From: Cochliopodium minus
Taxonomy: Eukaryota; Discosea; Himatismenida; Cochliopodiidae
Assembly: GCA_024220525.1 (NCBI GenBank)
Contig: JAMYWO010000540.1
Coordinates: forward strand, 1-19,248
DNA length: 19,248 bases
Reading direction: 5' to 3'
The position numbers and the translations under genes were made by a program. The first letter of the stretch is position 1, and the number at the start of each line of letters is the position of its first letter. Below are positions 1 to 6,700 of this stretch, piece after piece. The notes beneath the pieces were generated by a model. It searched no databases. It was not told where the DNA came from and saw only the letters and a program-made list of their open reading frames with translations.

Positions 1-31
1 ATTGATTGATACTAATGATTTTAAAATTTTT

Positions 32-189
32 TTAAATTAAAATATTAAATTCATTTGTTTTTTCTTTTTCTTCATCTGCTATACAATCAAAAACAATTTC
101 TTTTTCTCTTCAATTAAAGTTAAAGCAATTTCATAATTGTTTTGGGTTTCAATATTGTTTTGGGTTTCAATTGGACATAAACTTTTCAT
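32..189 (-). pseudogene. Possible small gene with a one-base frame break
   Basis: From an ATG at 189 the minus strand encodes 36 residues, beginning MKSLCPIETQNN and containing the hexapeptide IETQNN twice, and stops at 79-81. Shifting by one base in the A-rich stretch just before this stop opens a second frame that stays coding-like (acidic, ending in NEFNILI) to a TAA at 32-34. The whole interval is one nucleotide short of a multiple of three, as expected if one A is missing. I recognise no family. It could be a decaying small gene, a sequence error in an A-run, or chance in AT-rich DNA. Confidence 0.25.
136..171. repeat. Two perfect 18-bp tandem copies
   Basis: The unit attgttttgggtttcaat occurs twice back to back at 136-153 and 154-171. 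Read on the minus strand it encodes the repeated hexapeptide IETQNN of the small frame at 32-189. The unit is a multiple of three, so copy-number change would keep the frame. Confidence 0.85.
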
Positions 190-253
190 TCATTTATTTT
201 AAAGATAGTTTAATTGAAATATTTTGTTTTGAAATAAATTGTTTTAAATAGAA

Positions 254-1117
254 TTATTTTTTCCCTTTCTTTCTGTTTTTGGTTGGATTATTGTTTCCTT
301 TGCGTACAGTGATATCAGTCTTTGTTTGTTTTACATCAGAATCGTCAACCTTAACAGATGAATCAATCTGGTCATCTTCAGGTAAAATCTCTTTAGAACT
401 GGCTTGCAGATTGTTTATTTGTTGATCTTTTATGATGTCATTCGAGTTAGTTTCTTGAATTGGCTTAGAGACTTCTTGTTTTAAATTCTTTTTGTTGTTT
501 TTCTTTCTCTCATTGGTTTCCTCCTTGGTTTGTTTTTTATTGATTTTCTTCTTATTGTTGGTTTCCTCATTAGTACCCTCATTGGTTTCCTCCTTGGTTT
601 GTTTTTTATTGATTTTCTTCTTATTGTTGGTTTCCTCCTTCTTATTGCAAATTGCAAGATATAAAAAATATGAAGGGTTATTCTCTTTTGAAGGATTTCC
701 ACTTCCTCCTTCTCCAACAAAATTGTAATCATTAAATGTTTTTTTCATTTGATTGGTAATATAAGTTTCAATTATGTGGCATAATATCAAACTATCTTTC
801 ACTTCAAGATCTTTCAAATTTTCAACTTTGATCGTCTTTTTGGAAGTATTTTTTATGTGTACTAACACAAATGTTTTAAGATACCCTTTTTCTTTTGCTC
901 TATTGTACATTGAATTTTTATTAGCCAATACTTGCCCTACCTTCAAATTCTTTTGCAATTTAATCTTATTCAATATTATTTCTGCCATATTGATGAATTG
1001 ATTCAATATTGAGCCTATATTATCAATAAATTCTATATCAAATGTTTTGTAAGTATAATAGATTTGGATATTTTCTCCAAAATCAATTTTCTCCAAAATC
1101 TCCTCTATAGTTTTCAT
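254..1117 (-). CDS. Uncharacterised protein with charged, repetitive C-terminal half (possible exon 2)
   Basis: The 287-residue reading starts at the first ATG (1117, MKTIEEILEK). The frame stays open upstream to 1174 with no ATG. The N-terminal half looks globular and mixed alpha/beta. The C-terminal half, from about residue 145, is disordered and rich in K, E, N and T, with a duplicated 23-residue unit, and ends in a basic tail (NRKKGKK). I recognise no domain. The gene upstream on the same strand ends within this frame's 5' extension. A GT-AG interval at 1133-1182 would join both in frame into one protein of about 400 residues, so this may be an exon rather than a separate gene. The basic tail hints at nucleic-acid binding or nuclear targeting, but that is inference. 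Confidence 0.6.
   Translation of the reverse strand: MKTIEEILEKIDFGENIQIYYTYKTFDIEFIDNIGSILNQFINMAEIILNKIKLQKNLKVGQVLANKNSMYNRAKEKGYLKTFVLVHIKNTSKKTIKVENLKDLEVKDSLILCHIIETYITNQMKKTFNDYNFVGEGGSGNPSKENNPSYFLYLAICNKKEETNNKKKINKKQTKEETNEGTNEETNNKKKINKKQTKEETNERKKNNKKNLKQEVSKPIQETNSNDIIKDQQINNLQASSKEILPEDDQIDSSVKVDDSDVKQTKTDITVRKGNNNPTKNRKKGKK
511..637. repeat. Direct repeat of 58 bp, period 69 bp
   Basis: The 58 bases at 511-568 recur identically at 580-637, separated by 11 bp. The 69-bp period is 23 codons. On the minus strand it encodes the lysine/asparagine-rich unit ETNNKKKINKKQTKEETNE within the neighbouring gene. The identity suggests a recent in-frame duplication. Confidence 0.85.
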
Positions 1118-1132
1118 CTCTCCAACTATTTT

Positions 1133-1182
1133 CTGTTTTGATATATAATTTAATAGAAATAATAAGACAAACAAAGGCGTAC
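1133..1182 (-). other. Candidate 50-nt GT-AG spliceosomal-type intron
   Basis: On the minus strand the sequence ...gagcag|gtacgc ... caaaacag|aaaatagtt has GT at its 5' end, CAG at its 3' end and a T-rich middle. Removing it joins codon CAG of the upstream gene to AAA of the downstream frame in phase 0, giving ...SEQ|KIVGEMK.... Unspliced, the upstream gene would end in the unlikely tail VRLCLSYYFY and the downstream frame would have no ATG for 19 codons. This is inferred from sequence only. Two separate overlapping genes remain possible. Confidence 0.45.
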
Positions 1183-1503
1183 CTGCTCAGATTGAATTAC
1201 CTCTGAAAAGAAGTAAAAAGAGGATTCATCCAATTCTTTCAAACTTTTTCTAATTTCTTCATAGCGTTTCAAATCCTCATTTTCATTTTCTTTCTTTTTC
1301 TGGTTCATCATTATAGCACCAAGACTTTTCTCCCAATTTTTGTTATCTTTAATTTCTGTTTTCTGGAGATAGATTTCCTTTAATAAAAGTTTATTGTCAT
1401 ATAGAATTTGTAGGTTTTTAAATGATTCTATTTGATCTAAAAATGCTATTATATTCCCATTCAAAACTGCAATTGGAAATGTTTTAAAGGAATCCTTATC
1501 CAT
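1150..1503 (-). CDS. Uncharacterised protein (possible exon 1 of the gene to its left)
   Basis: The ATG at 1503 opens MDKDSFKTFPIAVLNGN. Without splicing the product has 117 residues. It is charged and probably mostly helical, with a lysine/glutamate-rich segment around residues 70-90 (QKKKENENEDLKRYEE). The last ten residues, hydrophobic and aromatic (VRLCLSYYFY), do not resemble the rest and coincide with the candidate intron, so residues 1-107 are probably the real coding part. I recognise no family. It is minus-strand and head-to-tail with the gene ending at 254. The 238 bp upstream, to the divergent gene at 1742, are AT-rich and hold no clear gene. Confidence 0.5.
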   Translation of the reverse strand: MDKDSFKTFPIAVLNGNIIAFLDQIESFKNLQILYDNKLLLKEIYLQKTEIKDNKNWEKSLGAIMMNQKKKENENEDLKRYEEIRKSLKELDESSFYFFSEVIQSEQVRLCLSYYFY

Positions 1504-1741
1504 TTTTTTATTTTATAGAATATATCAAACATAATATGAGCCCATCCTTTAGCTGTTAAAAAAGCCCAATGAAAATCTTGATATATGTTGTAGCTATTTA
1601 CATTCTGCTTTATTATAAATAAAGATAAATTTATCCTTTCTTCAAAGATATTATAAATAAAAAATAAAAAAATTTAATTTATCTAGAAAATGAAAGTATT
1701 TTTTGACTGTTTACATACATTCTCAAAATATAAAAATAAAT

Positions 1742-2350
1742 ATGATAGATGAGATTTCCAAGCCAAGCACAAAAGATGTAATATTAGCATTGGGAAAAAT
1801 AGTTGATAATTTGGCAATAAAAGATCATGAATCAGTTGCCAAGATGATTATAGAAAAAGATACTTATGGATTTATATTTCAATTTATAGATGATATGGAT
1901 CCTCTACCAAATAAATCAGCAAAAAAGAGGAAATTAACAGAATCAATGCAAGTTGTTGAAGGTTTAGAAAAATTAAATTTGAACAATAATATTCAGAATC
2001 CTCAAAAAATTCCGATCAAAAAGAATCCTCCCAATAAGAAATTTAACCCTAAACCACCAAAACCACCAAAAGAGAAATTTGTTGCTACCATCCCATTGTA
2101 TTTTGAAACATACAAGGCTAAATTGGATGCTATTGTGGACAAATACAAGGAAATGCCTCCAAATAACTGCGATAAGGACAATATTAACTATCTGGTAAAT
2201 ATAAACCATAATAGTTTCTTTGATGACTGCAATAAACATATTGAGAAATTATGTGGAGAAAAAAAGGGAATGGAAGATATCACAAGACTAATAAAATTGG
2301 GATTCATAATTGGATGTTTGAAAAAGAAACAAGCATCAAATCAAGAATAA
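1742..2350 (+). CDS. Uncharacterised protein with proline/lysine linker; frame open beyond its stop
   Basis: The first ATG in frame is at 1742 (MIDEISKPSTKDVILALGK), giving 202 residues. A predicted helical N-terminal part (1 to about 60) is followed by a basic, proline-rich linker (KNPPNKKFNPKPPKPPKEKF, about residues 95-115). A C-terminal part has a few cysteines (NNCDKDN, FFDDCNK, EKLCGEK). I recognise no domain. After the TAA at 2348-2350 the same frame continues without another stop to 2731 and reads like protein, although it has no usable start. The true product may therefore be about 330 residues, interrupted by one stop codon. Confidence 0.55.
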   Translation: MIDEISKPSTKDVILALGKIVDNLAIKDHESVAKMIIEKDTYGFIFQFIDDMDPLPNKSAKKRKLTESMQVVEGLEKLNLNNNIQNPQKIPIKKNPPNKKFNPKPPKPPKEKFVATIPLYFETYKAKLDAIVDKYKEMPPNNCDKDNINYLVNINHNSFFDDCNKHIEKLCGEKKGMEDITRLIKLGFIIGCLKKKQASNQE

Positions 2351-2731
2351 ACGAAACTTACATTTGAGCAATTTCTCAATCAAAATGCAGGAATCATATT
2401 TGATAACAATTTATACAACCAATCTAGAGTTTCATATTCCCTCTATTGTGTATTTCCGACATATTTCCTCCTTTCCATTTTCCAGAAGAAATTCCCTTAC
2501 AAAAGATTTATCATTGCAAAATCCACTGAATTTCTTGACACAATCTGGGAACATAGGAATAACAAAGAATCCCTTTATCATCAACTCATAATACAAGATG
2601 TCCCCAATTGGATGAAAACCAACAGTATTGTACCAACCATTGACAAAGATGTGTTCAATTATGTCTATATGGAACGCATCAATAAACAAACTGGAAATAC
2701 AAAACTAAAGAAGAAGGAATTTAATTTGTGA
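2351..2731 (+). pseudogene. Start-less in-frame continuation of the preceding gene
   Basis: The frame directly after the TAA at 2348-2350 stays open for 126 codons to TGA at 2729-2731. It reads TKLTFEQFLNQNAGIIFDNN..., ..KKFPYKRFIIAKSTEFLD.. and ..IIQDVPNWMKTN... Composition and amino-acid use look coding, unlike the competing frames. It has no ATG until after the middle. I tested in-phase GT-AG pairs spanning the stop and found none that avoids a new stop. It is best read as the 3' part of a gene broken by one nonsense change, or one expressed by stop readthrough. No family recognised. Confidence 0.45.
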
Positions 2732-3100
2732 AGTAATTTAACATTTTTAAAAGTATGTTAATTTACTGTTAAAATATAATTAAAGTAATTTATCATTTTT
2801 GAAATGTTAAATCTTTGTCAACTTTTTTTGCAAGTGATTTATCATTTTTTCTTTTTTGTTAAATTACTGTCAAAAAAATAATCAAGTGATTTTACAAACA
2901 TTCAAAATAAATGATAAATTACATTCTATTTTATTCAAGTAATTTTACAAAATTATTTTTAAAAAATGTTAAATCACTGTTAAAAACAATAATGAAGTAA
3001 TTTAACATTATAAATAAATGATAAATCTCTTCAAAAAGGAAAAACAAGTAATTTAACATATTGAAAAATGATAAATCATTGTAAAACAAATTAACATTTT
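2731..3100. repeat. Array of about seven palindromic repeats, period about 52 bp
   Basis: Each unit has a left arm near aAGTRATTTAWCATT, a spacer of roughly 8-20 nt, and a right arm near ATGWTAAATYACTGT, the reverse complement of the left. Left arms begin at about 2731, 2783, 2832, 2884, 2937, 2995 and 3046. Matching right arms lie at about 2755, 2804, 2857, 2911, 2966, 3017 and 3068, and a half unit follows near 3088-3100. Arms vary by one to three bases, and A/T-rich spacers separate the units. The array fills the gap between the broken gene at 1742-2731 and the GIY-YIG remnant at 3144. No gene lies within it. Candidate roles are a replication origin, a partition or protein-binding site, or transcript hairpins. 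Confidence 0.75.
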
Positions 3101-3143
3101 GAAATAATAAAAGATAATTATTATGAACAGTATAAAACAGTAA

Positions 3144-3732
3144 ATGAACAAGTTTCATAACGGTAAAATTTATAAATTGATTGATTATACAACAGGAAAT
3201 ATATATTTTGGTTCAACAACACAAAAATTATCAAAGAGATTAACAAATCATGTTGTATTATACAAAAGATATTTAAATAATGAACATACTTATACAACAT
3301 CATTTGAAATATTAAAAAATAATCACTATGTGACTACTTACAATTTTCAGATAAATATTTAGTTCTATTTTAGATCTTGATTAAATGAATAAAGATATGA
3401 TGAAGATTGAATACAGATCACAAAAAAGTGTATAGGAGGAATTCAGATGAATTGATTTTTAATATATTTTGTTCATAAAAATTTTCTCAAATGATTTACT
3501 TTCTTATTCAACTTTTCTGTTTCAAGAATGATCTCTTGTTCCAGTATTTTCTTTTCCTTTTCCATTTCATCATGTATAATATAATTTTGGTTGAAAAATA
3601 TTCTTGTCGAAAGGAAAGTGAATATATTATCAATGTGTAAATAAATCTATCCCTGGAAGGACAAACAAACAATATAAAGAAGATAATAGAGAAAAGATTC
3701 TTAAACAACAAAAATACATAAAGAACTTGTAA
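3144..3732 (+). pseudogene. Decayed GIY-YIG endonuclease gene
   Basis: The ATG at 3144 opens MNKFHNGKIYKLIDYTTG, with the GIY-equivalent KIY and YIG-equivalent YFGST, then the arginine-containing SKRLTNH, and FEILKNNHY before a stop at 3360-3362. The next expected part reappears about 220 bp later: YNIILVEKYSC and SEYIIN at 3575-3633, then after a one-base shift CVNKSIPGRTNKQYKEDN to TAA at 3730. These match in order the intact copy at 16306-16848. The gene is broken by an interposed segment, at least one frameshift and missing residues, and the C-terminal zinc motif is absent. It was probably a free-standing homing endonuclease and is now inactive. Confidence 0.75.
3473..3565 (-). CDS. Tiny coiled-coil-like ORF inside the GIY-YIG remnant
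   Basis: The ATG at 3565 encodes 30 residues starting MEKEKKILEQEIILETEKL and ending in a TGA at 3473-3475. It is a leucine/isoleucine heptad-like charged helix. It lies antisense, within the segment that separates the two recognisable parts of the decayed GIY-YIG gene, so it may be the tail of a gene carried in with that insert. AT-rich DNA easily yields such frames, so support is weak. Confidence 0.2.
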   Translation of the reverse strand: MEKEKKILEQEIILETEKLNKKVNHLRKFL

Positions 3733-3737
3733 ATAAA

Positions 3738-4241
3738 CTATTCCCAAAATAATTTTGGACAATCTTTACCCAAAATATTAACATTTTCTAATTTGAGAAT
3801 GTTATGTTGTTTATTACCATTCAATTCAACAATAATTAATCCCTTAGGAAATGCATTATCATATCCACGGAATTTTACGGGCTTCAGATAAATTATTGAA
3901 TCAAAATGTTCCATTATTCTGTTATAATAAATAGTACTGCTATTATTTGGTATTAAAAAGATTGTTGTTTTATGATTAACAATTTTTTCGTGAATTGCTC
4001 TTTCAAAAAATTGTTTAATTCCACATTTTCTATCTGCATAAGGAGGATTACAAAAGTTATATCTTCCCCAATTTACATCATCCCTCAAATTGTCTATTAT
4101 ACTGTTTTCTGGACAACAATCGTAATCGAAAAGAATCCCATAATGTTGTTCAATCCATTTAATTAAATCCCTTGGAGTACCCACAGTATTGTTGTTTTTA
4201 TTAAGATTATACAGTTTAATTGGTACTTTTTTCTCAGACAT
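3738..4241 (-). CDS. Phage-type DNA N6-adenine methyltransferase (Dam family)
   Basis: This 167-residue protein starts at ATG 4241. The order of motifs matches phage-type Dam enzymes: TPRDLIKWIEQHYG (residues 22-35), an acidic D-DC-PEN segment (39-46, part of the S-adenosylmethionine pocket), the catalytic NPPY in NFCNPPYAD (62-70), then TIFLIPNNSST (93-103) and a KFRGYDNAFPKG block (123-134). It would transfer a methyl group to the N6 of adenine in DNA. In a virus this could protect its own DNA or mark it against host or competitor nucleases. No restriction partner is seen beside it. Length is typical for the family. Upstream lies a T/A-only promoter-like stretch (tatatttaaATG). A truncated duplicate of its 5' end lies at 4721-4846. 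Confidence 0.85.
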   Translation of the reverse strand: MSEKKVPIKLYNLNKNNNTVGTPRDLIKWIEQHYGILFDYDCCPENSIIDNLRDDVNWGRYNFCNPPYADRKCGIKQFFERAIHEKIVNHKTTIFLIPNNSSTIYYNRIMEHFDSIIYLKPVKFRGYDNAFPKGLIIVELNGNKQHNILKLENVNILGKDCPKLFWE

Positions 4242-4320
4242 TTAAATATACTTTAAGTAAATATTTTAATTTACCACTATTTAAAGAAATGATTCTTAAA
4301 TTTCCTTATAATTCCGTAAA

Positions 4321-4748
4321 ATGAACAAAAAGCTAAAATATATAAAATAGTAGACTTAACAAATGGGAATGTTTATTATGGATCTACTACTCAAAATCTC
4401 AGAGCAAGATTGACAGATCATGTTAAAAATTATAGAAGGTATTTAACTGGAAAATATTCATTTGCAACTTCATTTGAAATAATTAAAAATGGTAATTATA
4501 ATATTGTTTTGGTGGAAAACTATTCTTGTGACAACAAAGAGCAATTACATAAAAGAGAATCTGAATATATTTTAAATAGTAAATGTGTAAATAAAGCTAT
4601 ACCATGTAGAACAAAACAAGAATGGTACATTGATAATAAAGTAACAATATTAGAAAAAAGAAAACAATATTATCTAGATAACAAAGAAAAAATATCTAAT
4701 TACAAAAAAGAATGGTATAAACAATCAAAATCAAACACAATCCCATAA
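4321..4748 (+). CDS. GIY-YIG endonuclease with a frame break at the start and a truncated C-terminus
   Basis: The coding frame from 4332 reads AKIYKIVDLTNGNVYYGSTT (KIY and YYG motifs), then LRARLTDH with the expected arginine, FEIIKNGNYNIVLVENY, and RESEYILNSKCVNKAIPCR with the expected glutamate and asparagine. It has no ATG of its own. The ATG at 4321 (atgaacaaaaag) is in frame only if one more A is present in the A-run, which would give MNKKAKIYKI like the paralogue at 5794. The tail enters the partial Dam copy at about 4721, so the C-terminal zinc motif of the intact paralogue is lost. It is either inactive or expressed by slippage on the A-run. Confidence 0.75.
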
Positions 4749-4846
4749 TGTTCTTCAATCCATTTAATTAAATCCCTTGGTGTTCCAACTGTATTGTTGT
4801 TTAAATTCAATTTATATAAATTTAAAGGTTCTTTTTTCTCATACAT
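4721..4846 (-). pseudogene. Truncated second copy of the Dam methyltransferase (first 42 codons)
   Basis: From ATG 4846 the minus strand reads MYEKKEPLNLYKLN, NNNTVGTPRDLIKWIEEHYG and IVFDFDC. It aligns without gaps to residues 1-42 of the complete gene at 3738-4241, including its upstream tttaaatatact sequence. Similarity stops abruptly near 4720, exactly where the tail of the oppositely oriented GIY-YIG gene begins. The catalytic NPPY part is missing, so it cannot be active. The two copies differ at many third positions and some residues, so the duplication is not very recent or the copies came from different relatives. Confidence 0.8.
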
Positions 4847-4974
4847 TTAAATATACTGTAAACAAATATAAAAAGTTTTTGTTGTCCTAAAAATAAAAAA
4901 AATTGGTCAAATGTTCAAAAAAAGATAACAATAACAATAATAACAATAACAATGAAGTAATAGAGGAAAAAATT

Positions 4975-5742
4975 ATGTGTTTTTATTGTAAAACAAATAA
5001 AAACAAAAATGAATTCAAAGAGAAAAAGAATATATGCTCATCTTGTCATTCTATAATAAACCAAAAAAGAAATGATATTTTGAAAATAGAAAGAAATTAC
5101 GAGTCACTGGCAATGATTCTTTATGATGGATTATTTCAAAAAACTACAACTGGAAAGGATATACCATTTGAAACAAAATTTCCAAATATGTACAAATTCA
5201 TTGAAAAATTGAATGATTGTTTTACAGAGAATATTCAGTCTGGTGTTGTGAGGATTTCTTACGGGGATTCTATTTATTTCTGTTGTGCCAAATTGAAAGG
5301 GAAGGAAAATGGATATATATGCAAGATAGGTTCTACTGTAAAGAAGCAAGAGTCAGAGGAATCAAAACAGGATCCCAGACATATTCAAATCATGAAAATG
5401 ATTCAAAAAAGATTCTCTATCAATAAAAATAAATCAACTATTTTTGTCTTTAAAAGAACATATAAAGAAACAGATACCCTTCTTGATAGAGAAAAAAAGA
5501 TTAGAGAAAAATTCTCTCTTATTGATCCTAAAAAAGCGAAAGAATATAGGTTGCCTTGTCATACTGAATGGGTCTATATTTCTACTGATACATTCAATTC
5601 AATACAAACAATCTACAAACCCGACATATCCTATTCACACATATTGGATGAAATAAAACCAAATGACAAAATCCCAGAGAATTTGGAAAATCTTTTTCCT
5701 GATGCTAATAAAGACAAACCCAAAAACAATGGAGCAAAATAA
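4975..5742 (+). CDS. Zinc-ribbon protein with T5orf172/GIY-YIG-like domain
   Basis: The first ATG in frame is 4975 (255 residues). The frame is open upstream to 4903 through an asparagine run encoded by aac/aat repeats, but without ATG. Residues 2-30 hold two CxxC pairs (CFYC...CSSC), a probable zinc ribbon like those before HNH or GIY-YIG domains. The middle has YICKIGST, then spaced arginine/lysine residues, an LDREKKIREKF helix and EWVYIS near the end of the fold. That order resembles the T5orf172/MUG113 branch of the GIY-YIG nuclease superfamily. The assignment is by pattern, not alignment. It sits between two clear GIY-YIG genes, which fits a DNA-cleaving or mobile role. Confidence 0.5.
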   Translation: MCFYCKTNKNKNEFKEKKNICSSCHSIINQKRNDILKIERNYESLAMILYDGLFQKTTTGKDIPFETKFPNMYKFIEKLNDCFTENIQSGVVRISYGDSIYFCCAKLKGKENGYICKIGSTVKKQESEESKQDPRHIQIMKMIQKRFSINKNKSTIFVFKRTYKETDTLLDREKKIREKFSLIDPKKAKEYRLPCHTEWVYISTDTFNSIQTIYKPDISYSHILDEIKPNDKIPENLENLFPDANKDKPKNNGAK

Positions 5743-5793
5743 TTGGTTTATTCATCAAACTACTTAAAGACAAAATTCATTAAACAATTTATA

Positions 5794-6401
5794 ATGAACA
5801 AAAAATATATAAACTCAAAAATTTATAAAATTGTGTGTAATTTGACAGGAAATGTTTATTATGGTTCAACAATAAAATCATTACCCATGAGATTACTTGA
5901 TCATGTCTCAAATTATAATCTATATAAAGAAGGAAAAAAAATGGAAAATCATATTATTACACTTCTTGTGAAATTATTAAAAATGGTAATTATCAAATCA
6001 TCCTTGTAGAAAACTATCCTTGTAAATTGAAAATAGAATTACTAAAAAGAGAGGGTGAATATATCAAAAACAATAATTGTGTTAATAAAAACATTGCAGG
6101 TAATGAACATAAAGATAGTGTACAAATTTATAGAAATAATCACCCCAATTATAATAAAGAATACTATTTATTACACAAACAAGAAATAAATGCTAAATGC
6201 AAACTAAATTATGAGAAAAACAAGAATTATGTTTTAGAAAAAAGAAGAAAAAATTATAATGATAACAAACAACAAATACTTGAGAAAATGAGCGAAAATA
6301 TTTTGTGTGATTGTGGTAAATATTATCAACGAAATCACAAATCAAGACATTTTAAAAGTAAATATCATATATCAAATGTCAGCATGGTTCATAAGATATA
6401 A
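5794..6401 (+). CDS. GIY-YIG endonuclease split by a one-base frameshift at an A-run
   Basis: The ATG at 5794 opens MNKKYINSKIYKIVCNLTGN with VYYGST and MRLLDH, giving the catalytic Tyr/Tyr/Arg set. At the eight A's at 5934-5941 the true frame changes. In the shifted frame the protein continues KNGKSYYYTSCEIIKNGNYQ, ILVENYPC, KREGEYIKNNNCVNKNI, a long charged linker and a C-terminal CDCG...RHFKSKYHIS zinc motif, ending at TAA 6401. One added A, or a -1 slip on AAAAAAA, restores one protein of about 202 residues. The layout matches the intact copy at 16306. The last 30 bp overlap the convergent membrane gene. Confidence 0.75.
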
Positions 6402-6677
6402 ACCAATTATACCAATTGAAATACCAATAATCTTATTAAAATTAATTTTCTCTTGCCAAATTAAATATCCAAATATTGTCCCCATTATGGAACTCATTAC
6501 ATTCCATGAGGCATTCGCCACACCAATACCACCATTTTTTTGAATTGCATTTTGTAAATACAAGTATGCTGTACCTCCTGCAATAAAAGCCAATCCTTTT
6601 GAGAATATTGGATTGTCTAGTTTCATTAAATTTAAAGTTGCACTGTCCATAAGTGTTGGAGCTAAATAGTAGTTCAT
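6372..6677 (-). CDS. Small membrane protein resembling SMR/EamA (DMT superfamily) transporters
   Basis: This 101-residue protein starts at ATG 6677. It has three hydrophobic spans at about 27-46, 49-74 and 81-96, with small-residue and glycine patterns (FIAGGTAYLYLQNAI, FGYLIWQEKINFNKIIGISI) typical of drug/metabolite transporter half-domains such as small multidrug resistance proteins. Those usually have four spans, so the first may be short or replaced here. It may be a transporter subunit or a host-derived membrane protein; the substrate is unknown. It is divergent from the gene at 6701, with only 23 bp between the two ATGs, and convergent with and overlapping the GIY-YIG gene. Confidence 0.6.
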   Translation of the reverse strand: MNYYLAPTLMDSATLNLMKLDNPIFSKGLAFIAGGTAYLYLQNAIQKNGGIGVANASWNVMSSIMGTIFGYLIWQEKINFNKIIGISIGIIGLYLMNHADI

Positions 6678-6700
6678 TTATATATTGAGATGATAAAAAA

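Noticed and set aside
492-728. Hydrophobic plus-strand ORF that mimics a membrane protein
   Set aside because: It is the antisense of the lysine/asparagine repeats of the minus-strand gene; its repeats have the same 69-bp period.
1440-1675. Open minus-strand frame reading NIYQDFHWAFLTAKGWAHIM and running into the gene at 1503 in another frame
   Set aside because: It looks protein-like but has no upstream ATG, no in-phase splice to the gene below, and is short. It could be a remnant; evidence is too thin to call a gene.
1703-1741. Extension of the gene at 1742 upstream to 1703
   Set aside because: The extension begins with TTG. A eukaryotic virus is expected to use ATG, and 1742 is the first one in frame.
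2316-2390. A GT-AG intron that would skip the TAA at 2348-2350
   Set aside because: The length is a multiple of three, but joining the ends creates a new TGA codon. The other pair tried with this acceptor (donor at 2253) gives the same TGA, and pairs with the acceptor at 2368 shift the frame.
2432-2689. Minus-strand ORF opposite the start-less frame
   Set aside because: It is fully antisense to the better plus-strand frame (2351-2731), with weaker coding character and no promoter-like element.
2931-3303. Two minus-strand ORFs over the palindrome array and GIY-YIG remnant
   Set aside because: They consist of Phe/Leu/Tyr/Asn-rich translation of AT-rich repeats and antisense of a recognisable GIY-YIG domain.
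3508-3762. Minus-strand ORF rich in Phe/Ile/Leu
   Set aside because: It is the shadow of the plus-strand C-terminal GIY-YIG remnant at 3575-3732.
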